Source of the DNA: an uncultured Saprospiraceae bacterium | GTDB lineage: Bacteria > Bacteroidota > Bacteroidia > Chitinophagales > Saprospiraceae | Assembly (NCBI GenBank): GCA_937941765.1 | Contig: CALDGQ010000010.1 | Coordinates: forward strand, 62,001-126,000 | Reading direction: 5' to 3' | Length of the DNA: 64,000 bases | Shown: piece by piece, positions 40,328 through 48,716 of the stretch | Layout of the letters: every line of letters starts with the position of its first letter | How positions within the stretch are numbered: position 1 is the first letter of the stretch | Notes under the pieces: generated by a model | Databases searched by the model: none | The model's input: the letters and a program-made list of their open reading frames with translations, nothing else | What the model was told of the DNA's origin: nothing | Program-made: the position numbers and the translations under genes

Positions 40328-41089
40328 TTACCTAGTAAAAATAAACTCTTTTTTAGAAGACAACTCTGGATTGAATTTATAATTTTCCATATCAAAAGAC
40401 TTCATGTCTTCCGGATTGGTCAACTTATTTTTGATAATATATTGTGCCATGTATCCACGTGCTTTTTTTGCAGAAAAAGAAATGAATTTATAAACGCCAT
40501 TTCTATTTTCTTTAAAATTGGCGACATAAACATCTCCTTTTAAGTTTTGCGGACGGACTGCTTTATAATATTCATTGGAAGCCAAGTTCACAATAATATC
40601 AGAATTTACTTTTTTCAAATCTTTGTTTAGATGATCTGTAATTTGATTTCCCCAAAATGAATAAAGGTCATGTCCGACTTCATTCTTCAATTTAGTGCCC
40701 ATTTCCAATCGATAAGGTTGCATCAAATCAAGTGGTCGTAAAACACCGTATAAGCCAGAAAGGACTCTCAAATGATCATTTGCAAAATCAATATCTTCCT
40801 GATTAAAAGTATTTGCTTCAAGACCTGCATATACATCACCTGTAAAAGCAAACATGGCTTGTTTTGCATTTTTCAATGTAAAAGGTGTTTTAAAAGATTG
40901 ATAGCGATCCACATTGAGTGTTGCTATTTTATCCGAAACGCTCATCAGTTTTTTGATGTCATTTACCGATTTATCACGCAAAATCTCAATAAGGGCCTCA
41001 CTTTGGTTTAAAAGTCTTGGTTTACTCTTTTTTGAGTGAGTTGGCGTATCAAAATTCAAAGTTTTCGATGGAGAAAGAAGTACAATCAT
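40328..41089 (-). CDS. yaaA: Peroxide stress protein YaaA
   Basis: 253 aa. MIVLLSPSKTLNF at the start, FTGDVYAGLEANTF, HLRVLSGLYGVLRPLDLMQP, YRLEMGTKL and NLASNEYYKAV are the conserved blocks of the UPF0246/YaaA family. In E. coli YaaA limits free iron and DNA damage during peroxide stress. The C-terminus YMAQYIIKNKL and the length are normal. It stands as a single gene. Confidence 0.94.
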   Translation of the reverse strand: MIVLLSPSKTLNFDTPTHSKKSKPRLLNQSEALIEILRDKSVNDIKKLMSVSDKIATLNVDRYQSFKTPFTLKNAKQAMFAFTGDVYAGLEANTFNQEDIDFANDHLRVLSGLYGVLRPLDLMQPYRLEMGTKLKNEVGHDLYSFWGNQITDHLNKDLKKVNSDIIVNLASNEYYKAVRPQNLKGDVYVANFKENRNGVYKFISFSAKKARGYMAQYIIKNKLTNPEDMKSFDMENYKFNPELSSKKEFIFTR

Positions 41090-41272
41090 AGTTAGTTATC
41101 AATTAATAATGCAAATCACACATAATCATTTTAAATACAGCGACTTTCAGTGACTTTTAACAGGTATAAATTAAAAAAAATGGTATTGCAAAAAAGAACA
41201 TTTTATTTCAGCAGGTGGTGAATTTTAGTAAAATATTCAATTATTCGATGTCACAAAAAAAAACATGAACCG

Positions 41273-41385
41273 TTGTTCAAATCGGGTTTACACTATAGAT
41301 TTACATTGTATTTAAAAAGTAGTTTTTGTGTTTATTTGTTTGGGTTAGAGACCCTTGCTGCTCAGCGAGGGTTTTCTTTTTGCCC
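41273..41385 (+). ncRNA. Candidate small RNA upstream of the DUF1573 terminator
   Basis: TTG (41273-41275), 20 bp and TAGATTTA (41296-41303; one mismatch to TAnnTTTG) could start an RNA near 41311 that ends at ACCCTTGCTG-CT-CAGCGAGGGT (41351-41372) with TTTTCTTTTT. The predicted length is about 75 nt. There is no ORF. The end TTTTTGCCC resembles the tails of the array at 22867-23343. The rest of the 370-bp gap (41090-41272) shows nothing. Confidence 0.45.
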
Positions 41386-41404
41386 AAGCTCTAAATTAAC
41401 AAAT

Positions 41405-41442
41405 AAAAAAACCCTGTGTTCGAAAGAACACAGGGTTTTTTA
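41405..41442. terminator. Bidirectional terminator
   Basis: AAAAAACCCTGTGTTC-GAAA-GAACACAGGGTTTTTT is a perfect stem with an A-run on one side and a T-run on the other. It ends the DUF1573 gene on the minus strand and anything coming from the plus strand. Confidence 0.93.
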
Positions 41443-41459
41443 TGAATAATATTCAAATA

Positions 41460-41939
41460 TTAGTTACCAGATAATCCAGTAGGTTTCTTTGTAGGAACCC
41501 CTTCATTTTCTTTTGGTGCCTTTAAAACATCACCTTTAATCGTCAAAATTCTCTTTTCTCCACCTTCATTGGTAGTTAAAGTGACTCTTTTAGTGAATTT
41601 TCCAATTCTTTTAGTGTCATAACGTACTTCAATAGAAGCCGCTTCACCTGGAAGGATTGGTTCTTTAGGATAAGTAGGTACCGTACATCCACAGCTTCCT
41701 TTCGCATGTGTAATAACAAGAGGTTCAGTACCTGTATTAGTGAAATCAAAGGTTCTTAAAGGATCTGAATTTTGCTCAATTGTACCATAATCAACTTCCG
41801 TACTTTCGAAAGTCATCACTGGTCCGTTAGCAGGCGCTTCAATAGTTGGGGTATCTGCAACTTTGATAGCTTCAACTTGTGCATAACTAACTGAAAAAGC
41901 CAATGCCATCATTGTCAAAATAGAAAGGAATTTTTTCAT
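41460..41939 (-). CDS. DUF1573 domain protein, secreted
   Basis: 159 aa. Signal peptide KKFLSILTMMALAFSVSYAQ, then one DUF1573 Ig-like domain (YGTIEQNSDPLRTFDFTNTG, PLVITHAKGSCGCTVPTYPK, LPGEAASIEVRYDTKRIGKF). The SCGCT cysteines are conserved in the family. DUF1573 proteins are common in Bacteroidota cell envelopes; their role is unknown. A strong terminator follows 18 bp after the stop. Confidence 0.92.
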   Translation of the reverse strand: MKKFLSILTMMALAFSVSYAQVEAIKVADTPTIEAPANGPVMTFESTEVDYGTIEQNSDPLRTFDFTNTGTEPLVITHAKGSCGCTVPTYPKEPILPGEAASIEVRYDTKRIGKFTKRVTLTTNEGGEKRILTIKGDVLKAPKENEGVPTKKPTGLSGN

Positions 41940-42187
41940 TATAATTTTTTTAGTTCATGTAAAAAATAACGTACCCTAAAAATAAAGAGATACAATACAA
42001 AATTAAACTTTTAGCTTGTTTATTGCAGTTAATAATTAGTTAATAGCGTAAGAAGAATTGTAAATATTTGTTAATAAGTCATATGACATTGATTTCATGT
42101 GAGTTATACTTGGCAAGAAATAGTAATAATCGGAAAAAAAATTAAAATTTTTTGACAAAAACCAAGCAGATATCCAAAAATTGAAGG

Positions 42188-42220
42188 TTGAAGAGATACG
42201 CCTAATTTTTGCTATTTTTG
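42188..42220 (+). promoter_or_regulatory. Promoter of the 2-oxoacid dehydrogenase E1 gene
   Basis: TTG (42188-42190), 22 bp and TATTTTTG (42213-42220, exact TAnnTTTG). The start site would be near 42226, with a 42-nt leader. Confidence 0.6.
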
Positions 42221-42267
42221 TATTAACTTTTACGACCATTTAACACCATATCAAATTAAAAAATTTC

Positions 42268-44697
42268 ATGCTTGAAAATCCTATCGAAAATCAATTAAAA
42301 GGAACTACAAAATTAGGACTGGGAATTTCACAAAAAGACATTTTAGATGACTTCAAGATTTGCTGCATTAGTAGAGCTGCTAGTTTGATGGCAAGAAAAG
42401 AAGTGTTGACAGGAAAGGCAAAATTCGGAATTGTTGGTGATGGAAAAGAATTACCGCAAGTGATAATGGCGAGGGCATTTAAAAAAGGTGATTTCAGATC
42501 TGGTTATTATAGGGATCAAACTTTCATGTTGGCGTTGGGACTTACGACCATAGAAGACTTTTTCGCACAATTGTATGCAGATCCTGAGAACGATCCATTT
42601 TCCGGTGGCCGACAAATGAATAGTCATTACGCAACTCCATTGTTTGATAAAGATGGAGAATGGAACAAACACGTCGATCAATTCAATATTTCCTCAGATA
42701 TTTCTTGTACTGGTGGCCAGATGGCTAGGGGAATAGGATTGGCATTGGCATCAAAACTTTATCGTGAAAGTGATGAATTAAAAAACAATAAGCTTTTTTC
42801 CAAAAAAGGAAATGAAGTAACATTTGTAACGATTGGTGATGCGAGTACTTCCGAAGGTGTTTTTTGGGAAAGTATTAATGCTGCTGCTGTGATGAAAATT
42901 CCTATGGCCATTTCGGTATGGGATGATGGTTATGGGATTTCAGTTCCAACCAAACACCAAACAACTAAAGAAAGTATTTCTGAAGTGTTAGAAGGTTTTA
43001 GACTTGACAAAAATGGAAATGGAATTGAAATCTATACAGTCAAAGGATGGGATTATCCGACACTGATTGATACTTATGAAAAAGCAATTAAGAAAACCAG
43101 AAAAACGCATATACCTTGTTTAATTCATGTGCAAGAATTGACACAACCACAAGGTCATTCCACTTCAGGGTCACATGAAAGATATAAACCAGCAGAGCGA
43201 TTGGAGTGGGAGCGGGCGCATGATTGTATCGACCTATTCCAAAAATGGATTGAAGATAATAACATTGCAACTGCAGATGAATTAGAGGCCATTAAGGAAG
43301 ATGCAAAAGGATTTGTCAAAAACGGGAGAGATGTAGCTTGGAAAAGATTTTCCGATCAAACTGCTATAGAAGTAGATTTTATAAAAGATGTTTATTCGAA
43401 ATTAACTGAAGTTACTAATAACAAAGATGCTGTGTTGCTTCATTTGAATGAAATCAATCAAATGCGAGCACCGTTTTTGAATGAAGTCGTTCAAAATGTT
43501 AGAAGGCTTTTGTATGAATTAATTGGAGAAGAAAATGCTCCTAAAGCTGAACTAGAGAATTGGTTGGCTAAAATTAAATTAGTTGCCTACGATAGATATC
43601 ATGCTAGACTTTATTCTGATTCAAAATATTCGGCTTTAAATTATGAAGTCATTCCAGCCAAGTATTCAGCAGATTCAAAAAGTATTAATGGTTCTCAGGT
43701 ATTAAACAAATGTTTCGATGCAGCACTTGAACGAATGCCTAATCTTTTTGCATTTGGTGAAGACGTAGGTCAAATTGGAGATGTGAATCAAGGTTTTGCT
43801 GGTTTGCAACAAAAGTATGGGTCCAAACGTGTCTTCGATGCCGGTATTAGAGAATGGACGATTATGGGACAAGCAATCGGTATGTCGATGAGAGGATTGC
43901 GACCAATTGCGGAGATTCAATATTTAGATTATTTAGTTTATGGTTTGGAACCACTGACAGATGATTTGGCAACATTACGTTACCGTAGCAATGGAATTCA
44001 GCAAGCACCAGCCATCATACGTACACGTGGACATCGTTTGGAAGGGATTTGGCATGCTGGATCGCCAATAGGAATGTTGATCAACGCCTTACAAGGAATG
44101 TATATCTGTGTTCCTAGAAACATGACACAAGCAGCTGGATTTTATAACGGATTATTGAAATCAGATGATCCAGCATTAGTAATCGAATGTCTGAATGGAT
44201 ATCGATTGAAAGAAAAGTTACCGGATAATGTTGGTGAATTTACAGTGCCGTTAGGTGTTCCTGAAATACTAGCATCTGGAACGGATGTTACTTTGGTTAC
44301 TTATGGTTCATGTGTTCGAATAGCAGAAAAAGGAATTGAAATGTTAGCAAAAAAAGGCATTTCAGTTGAATTAATAGATGTACAAACTTTAATCCCATTT
44401 GATTTAGAGCACATGATTGTTGAATCGCTTAAAAAGACCAACAAGGTTGTATTTTTAGATGAGGATATTCCAGGTGGTGCGACGGCCTATATGATGCGTG
44501 AAGTTCTCGAAAAACAAAATGGCTATCAATATTTAGATGCTGCTCCTAAAACCATAACAGCACATTCACATCGTACCCCTTTTGGTTCTGATGGTGATTA
44601 TTTTACGAAACCACATCCTGAAGATATCTTTGATGTTATTTATGAAATGATGCATGAGGAAGATCCAGGTAAGTATCTTGCACACAAGGGATTTTAA
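42268..44697 (+). CDS. 2-oxoacid dehydrogenase E1, fused alpha and beta subunits
   Basis: 809 aa. Residues about 1-400 are the E1 alpha part with the thiamine diphosphate motif TIGDASTSEGVFWESINAAA and DDGYGISVPT. Residues about 460-809 are the E1 beta part (FGEDVGQIGDVNQGFAGLQQ, FDAGIREWTIMGQAIGMSMR, RTRGHRLEGIWHAGSPI, DEDIPGGATAYM). The fused form is usual in Bacteroidota and probably decarboxylates branched-chain 2-oxoacids for branched fatty acids; the exact substrate is inferred. E2 and E3 are not in the window. It is monocistronic, ending at the nested palindrome. Confidence 0.9.
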   Translation: MLENPIENQLKGTTKLGLGISQKDILDDFKICCISRAASLMARKEVLTGKAKFGIVGDGKELPQVIMARAFKKGDFRSGYYRDQTFMLALGLTTIEDFFAQLYADPENDPFSGGRQMNSHYATPLFDKDGEWNKHVDQFNISSDISCTGGQMARGIGLALASKLYRESDELKNNKLFSKKGNEVTFVTIGDASTSEGVFWESINAAAVMKIPMAISVWDDGYGISVPTKHQTTKESISEVLEGFRLDKNGNGIEIYTVKGWDYPTLIDTYEKAIKKTRKTHIPCLIHVQELTQPQGHSTSGSHERYKPAERLEWERAHDCIDLFQKWIEDNNIATADELEAIKEDAKGFVKNGRDVAWKRFSDQTAIEVDFIKDVYSKLTEVTNNKDAVLLHLNEINQMRAPFLNEVVQNVRRLLYELIGEENAPKAELENWLAKIKLVAYDRYHARLYSDSKYSALNYEVIPAKYSADSKSINGSQVLNKCFDAALERMPNLFAFGEDVGQIGDVNQGFAGLQQKYGSKRVFDAGIREWTIMGQAIGMSMRGLRPIAEIQYLDYLVYGLEPLTDDLATLRYRSNGIQQAPAIIRTRGHRLEGIWHAGSPIGMLINALQGMYICVPRNMTQAAGFYNGLLKSDDPALVIECLNGYRLKEKLPDNVGEFTVPLGVPEILASGTDVTLVTYGSCVRIAEKGIEMLAKKGISVELIDVQTLIPFDLEHMIVESLKKTNKVVFLDEDIPGGATAYMMREVLEKQNGYQYLDAAPKTITAHSHRTPFGSDGDYFTKPHPEDIFDVIYEMMHEEDPGKYLAHKGF

Positions 44698-44710
44698 GGA
44701 ATAACGAGGA

Positions 44711-44916
44711 ATTATAAATGTAAAATTAAAAATGTAAAATAAGACGCCCATATGTGTACTCACATCAGACTGTGCGAAAATTCCCAAAAGCAAAGAGGTT
44801 AGAAACCTTTTGCTCGAATACCGTGTGTGTTACGAGATGAAGGTTTCTAACCTCTTATCTCGAACAAGTATTTGCACACAGTCTGACGTATTGGCGTCTT
44901 ATTTCTAATTTTTATC
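44711..44916. repeat. Nested palindromic element with BIME-like core, copy 2
   Basis: AT-rich arms (ATTATAAATGTAAAATTAAA ... ATTTCTAATTTTTAT) and outer stem AAGACGCC (44741-44748) / GGCGTCTT (44893-44900) enclose the double-hairpin core 44763-44888. That core differs from copy 1 (12464-12588) by one added A and a few substitutions. The outer stem is unlike that of copy 1 (GACCGTT/AACGGTC) but the same as the empty element at 45015. Confidence 0.88.
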
Positions 44917-45014
44917 TCTGTCGTCAAGTATCTTTGTTGACAATTATTAATGAACAACATGGGTATTTCGAATAACTAAATTAATGTGCGACTAACAACG
45001 TAGGGGTCATGTTA

Positions 45015-45070
45015 AAAAAAAGACGCCCACACGTTACTCACGTATAGGCGTCTATTTTTAATTTTTAATT
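45015..45070. repeat. Empty outer hairpin, same stem as 44711 element
   Basis: AGACGCC (45021-45027) and GGCGTCT (45047-45053) enclose only 19 bp, with ACGT-TACTC-ACGT inside. The right flank is ATTTTTAATTTTTAATT. TACTCAC followed by GTATA matches the two sides of the core in the neighbouring element. The ~95 bp between the two elements show nothing. Confidence 0.8.
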
Positions 45071-45076
45071 CCCTTC

Positions 45077-47461
45077 TTAATTTTTCAAGAATCGTTTATT
45101 TTCCAACTGAATTCCATCAGAAGAAACATTCAAGATATAAACACCTTCCACTAAATTATTGATATCAATGTTGATAATATTACTGCCTTCAATCGCTACA
45201 TCTTTTGTAAGAATTACTTTCCCAACAATGTCAACAATGTCGATTGTAATATTCATCTTAGTATCATTCGCAAAGTGTACATCCAAATAATTAGTTGCAG
45301 GATTTGGCGTAACTTCTAATTCATAAGCAGAACGAATGGCAGCTGATGCAATCCCTAAATCTGTTTTAGAACCTTCAAAATCTATTTGTTGTAATTGGTA
45401 GTAATACGTGATTCCTGCAGTTACATTTTGATCAACAAAAAGATAGTCACCACCATTTTCTTTAGCATCCATTTTTTCAACTAGCGTAAAACCACGAGCT
45501 GGATCGATACTTCTAAATAACTCAAAACCTTTGTTATTGATTTCATTTTCAGTAGACCAAGCCACATCAATTTGTTTGTCAACAGCATTCGCTTCAAATT
45601 TTAATAACTCAACTCCAAGTGATGCATCAGAGCAAACTTCGAAGTTGACATCATCAATATAAAAGTCAGAGGCTTGTTGATTCCCATTTATAGAAGCATA
45701 AAAACCAATATCAAAAGTAGACCCAATATAGGCGGATAAATCAAAAGAAGAAGTAACCCATGCACCACCTGTATCTGTGGTTGTGCAAATATCAATAGTC
45801 GTTAATTGGTTGAATTGACCATCTGCATTATCATCGATGGCAATACCACCAGCGTCATTGCTTTGACCACCACAACCTTCATCTGTATCAATTAAGTAAC
45901 TATAAGTCATAATCGCGGATGAAGCACCGGCTGGAAGTGTTACAGTTTGAGAAATAATACTTACTTCATTTCGTGCTCCACCAAGATAGGCGCTATTCAC
46001 ACCATTTTGAGGTAAGTCGTTTGTAACTAATTCATATCCATTAGAGGAAAATTCGTTCCATACGCCACTCTCAAATCCACCATCAACAATTGCGTTGATA
46101 CATGCTGGACAATCAGGATGACCCGTCGGTAATACAATTACGTTGAAACTTTGAGAAGCAGAACTAGTTCCACCACCATTTGAAACATCTAAAAATACAT
46201 CCAATGTACCTGAGCTTGTCACGGTTACTATTGGATTTTGAGAAGTACTTGACGAAGGACTTACACCAGCTCCTGAAAAAGTCCAGTCATAACTATTTGG
46301 TAAAAATTGAGATAAATCTTCAAATGTGATTGTTGGATTATTATCACAAACCGTCAAAGAACTAGTTACTTGAAAAGCAGCAACTGGTGGTTCCGAAACA
46401 CAAGGACCAGTATATATTGGATCATAGTTAGGCTGATCAGCAGCTGCACAAGTATTCGTTGCCCAAGAACTGTGAGAAGTCGCAGAATTATACATTACAG
46501 TTGCTTGATCATCTGTAAACATGTACATGCACGCATCATTGACATAGTCCATATAGTTGAAAAAGAAATCGGTAGTTGAACAAGTATTACTTGCAGTAGA
46601 AGTACAAGTAGTAGTGTTGAATGTCGGACATCCAAAATTTGAACTAGATTGAGCAGGCGTATCTGCAATTCCATCACCACCATTACAACCATTAAAAACA
46701 TGCTCTAAACCAAAGTAATGACCCACTTCATGAGTTGCGGTTCTTCCTAGATTAAAATTATTATCTGTATTGATACCAGTTCCAGAAGTACAAGAAACAC
46801 CAGGTCCGCCAAATGCGTATGCAACAATTTGAACCCCATTTCCATTCGGATTATTACCTCCAAAAAGTGGAGCTTGTCCTAAAAAGCTAAGTCCATCTAC
46901 AACAAATAGATTTAGATAACCGGCCCAACAAGCTGCGCCACTATTAAATGTATATTGACCTACAGTAATTGCTGGATCGCCATTACTTAAACCAGAGCAA
47001 GTTGGATGATTTTGAGTAGCTAAACAAAATTGCATACAAGCGCCAGTAGAAAGTGCACTTGGGTCAACTACGCTTGGGCAAGCAGAAGCAATGGTGCAAA
47101 AATTTTCAATATCGGAATTATAAGCTCCAAAATCTTCGTTCAAAACTTGTATTTGTGCTTCCGCAGCCGCTAATAAACAAGCGGTATTGGAAGAGTTTAT
47201 ATTTCCAGCATAGTGTACAGCTATTGGAATTGTAATGACTCCACTCGAGCAGTTTATTTTTTGATCAGATTGTATGGCAGCCAAAGCTTCCGATTGCATT
47301 TTCGAAAACTTGCTAGCAAAATCTGGATCTTGCATCATCAATTGATGATATTCATCTGAATGGCATCTAGCTGGTGAATCGGTCTGATTGGAGTTTTGAC
47401 TAATAGCATTGCAATACACGAAGCATAGCAATGCCGCAATTAAAGTGTGTCTTAAGTTCAT
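45077..47461 (-). CDS. Secreted M43 (pappalysin-type) metalloprotease with T9SS sorting domain
   Basis: 794 aa. Signal peptide LRHTLIAALLCFVYCNAISQ, prodomain, then the zinc motif TATHEVGHYFGLEHVFNGC (HExxHxxGxxH) and the Met-turn NYMDYVND. A PKD domain (VAAFQVTSSLTVCDNNPTIT ... YDWTFSGAG), a cysteine-bearing MAM-like or jelly-roll domain with ACINAIVDGGFESGVWNEFS, and a FELFRS fibronectin-like part follow. The type IX sorting domain at the end has LEVTPNPATNYLDVHF. It should be exported through T9SS and cleave extracellular protein. Confidence 0.93.
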   Translation of the reverse strand: MNLRHTLIAALLCFVYCNAISQNSNQTDSPARCHSDEYHQLMMQDPDFASKFSKMQSEALAAIQSDQKINCSSGVITIPIAVHYAGNINSSNTACLLAAAEAQIQVLNEDFGAYNSDIENFCTIASACPSVVDPSALSTGACMQFCLATQNHPTCSGLSNGDPAITVGQYTFNSGAACWAGYLNLFVVDGLSFLGQAPLFGGNNPNGNGVQIVAYAFGGPGVSCTSGTGINTDNNFNLGRTATHEVGHYFGLEHVFNGCNGGDGIADTPAQSSSNFGCPTFNTTTCTSTASNTCSTTDFFFNYMDYVNDACMYMFTDDQATVMYNSATSHSSWATNTCAAADQPNYDPIYTGPCVSEPPVAAFQVTSSLTVCDNNPTITFEDLSQFLPNSYDWTFSGAGVSPSSSTSQNPIVTVTSSGTLDVFLDVSNGGGTSSASQSFNVIVLPTGHPDCPACINAIVDGGFESGVWNEFSSNGYELVTNDLPQNGVNSAYLGGARNEVSIISQTVTLPAGASSAIMTYSYLIDTDEGCGGQSNDAGGIAIDDNADGQFNQLTTIDICTTTDTGGAWVTSSFDLSAYIGSTFDIGFYASINGNQQASDFYIDDVNFEVCSDASLGVELLKFEANAVDKQIDVAWSTENEINNKGFELFRSIDPARGFTLVEKMDAKENGGDYLFVDQNVTAGITYYYQLQQIDFEGSKTDLGIASAAIRSAYELEVTPNPATNYLDVHFANDTKMNITIDIVDIVGKVILTKDVAIEGSNIINIDINNLVEGVYILNVSSDGIQLENKRFLKN

Positions 47462-47635
47462 TGTTAATATTATTTAAAAAGTAAAAACTGATTGGGTTAG
47501 ACGTAGTTATTAATGTGTAAAATACTTATTATTAAGGGGATTGGAGTTGTTTTGTACTGTAAATAACGCTATAAATTAGCGATTGTGACATAATTCCTTA
47601 TGATTTATTCTAATACATGTTAATTTTATTCTTAA

Positions 47636-47643
47636 TACATTTG
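47636..47643 (+). promoter_or_regulatory. -7 box for the mannosyltransferase gene
   Basis: TACATTTG (then TGC) is an exact TAnnTTTG. Transcription would start near 47649, 36 nt before the TTG start at 47685. Confidence 0.55.
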
Positions 47644-47684
47644 TGCTTTGAAAATCCAAAATTAACTTATTCAATTTCAGGCGT

Positions 47685-48428
47685 TTGGCAGATAGCTTAG
47701 TGATCATACCTACATACAATGAAAAAGAAAACATTGCAGCAATAATCAAAGCTGTCTTTTCATTAGAATTGGAGGTCGAAATATTGGTGGTAGATGATAA
47801 TTCTCCTGATGGCACTGCACAGATTGTCAATGATCTTCAGCAGCAATTTCCGAAAAAACTTCACATCCTGAATCGAAAAGGAAAGCAAGGTCTCGGTACC
47901 GCATACATTGCTGGTTTCGAATGGGGACTACAAATTCCTCGCTTTGAGTACTTTTTTGAAATGGATGCAGACTTCTCTCACAATCCATTGGATCTTGCTA
48001 GATTGAAAGAAGGTTTACTTGCTAAAAATGGAGATATGTCTGTTGGATCTCGATATGTAAAAGGTGGGAAATTAGAAAATTGGCCATGGGATCGTGTCTT
48101 CCTATCAAAAGGTGCTTCTTTTTATGTACGCATGATTACGTGGATGCCGATTATGGATCCAACCGCGGGTTTTGTTTGTTACACTAGAAGAGTTTTGGAG
48201 AAATTAGATTTTTCAAAAATTCGATTCGTCGGATATGCTTTCCAAATTGAAATGAAATTTGCTACCTACCAAAATGGGTTTAAAATTGTTGAAGTACCAA
48301 TTACTTTTACAGATAGAGTAGAGGGAACTTCAAAAATGCATAAGAGTATTATTTCTGAGGCGATACTTGGGGTTTTGCAGATGCGGGTAAAGAGTTTGTT
48401 TGATCGTAGTGCTTATGTTGTTAGGTGA
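47685..48428 (+). CDS. Polyprenol monophosphomannose synthase (GT2)
   Basis: 247 aa from a TTG; no ATG is available, and SLVIIPTYNEKENIAAIIKA is the normal family start. VVDDNSPDGTA, EMDADFSHNPLDL (DxD metal site), SVGSRYVKGG and PWDRVFLSKGASFYVRM are hallmarks of dolichol/polyprenol-phosphate mannosyltransferases. No C-terminal membrane part is present, as in the DPM1-like short form. It makes the lipid-linked mannose donor for periplasmic glycosylation. It is divergent from the M43 protease gene. Confidence 0.9.
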   Translation: MADSLVIIPTYNEKENIAAIIKAVFSLELEVEILVVDDNSPDGTAQIVNDLQQQFPKKLHILNRKGKQGLGTAYIAGFEWGLQIPRFEYFFEMDADFSHNPLDLARLKEGLLAKNGDMSVGSRYVKGGKLENWPWDRVFLSKGASFYVRMITWMPIMDPTAGFVCYTRRVLEKLDFSKIRFVGYAFQIEMKFATYQNGFKIVEVPITFTDRVEGTSKMHKSIISEAILGVLQMRVKSLFDRSAYVVR

Positions 48429-48469
48429 TTCTTTTTTCTTGGATTTGTCATGTTTCTTGAGGGCGCTTT

Positions 48470-48690
48470 TTTTACCACTAAGATAGGTGAGGAGCTAAGA
48501 AACACTAAGGAGTTCGTGTTTTCCCCTTGCAGTATAATAGGATTTATCCGACTTCTGCGATTTCATTGCGTGATTTTCACGTCCTCCTTTCTGCGATTTT
48601 TGCGACTTCTGCGTGAGGAAATTTTCACGAAACAAGAGCTATGTGCTTCTATGTTTCTAATGTGACCTATGTGTTGAAAGAGCGTATTTA
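48470..48690. repeat. Dispersed palindromic element with a TTCTGCG core, copy 2
   Basis: ACCACTAAGATAGGTGAGGA...AAACACTAAGGAG on the left and CTATGTTTCTAATGTGACCT, TGTGTTGAAA on the right are degenerate complementary arms. Between them TTCTGCGATTT and GCGTGA/TCACG words repeat, and 48601-48624 equals the core at 9847-9995. The gap 48429-48716 holds nothing else. Confidence 0.6.
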
Positions 48691-48716
48691 CTGTGTTGTA
48701 AAAATCTGTATTGCAC

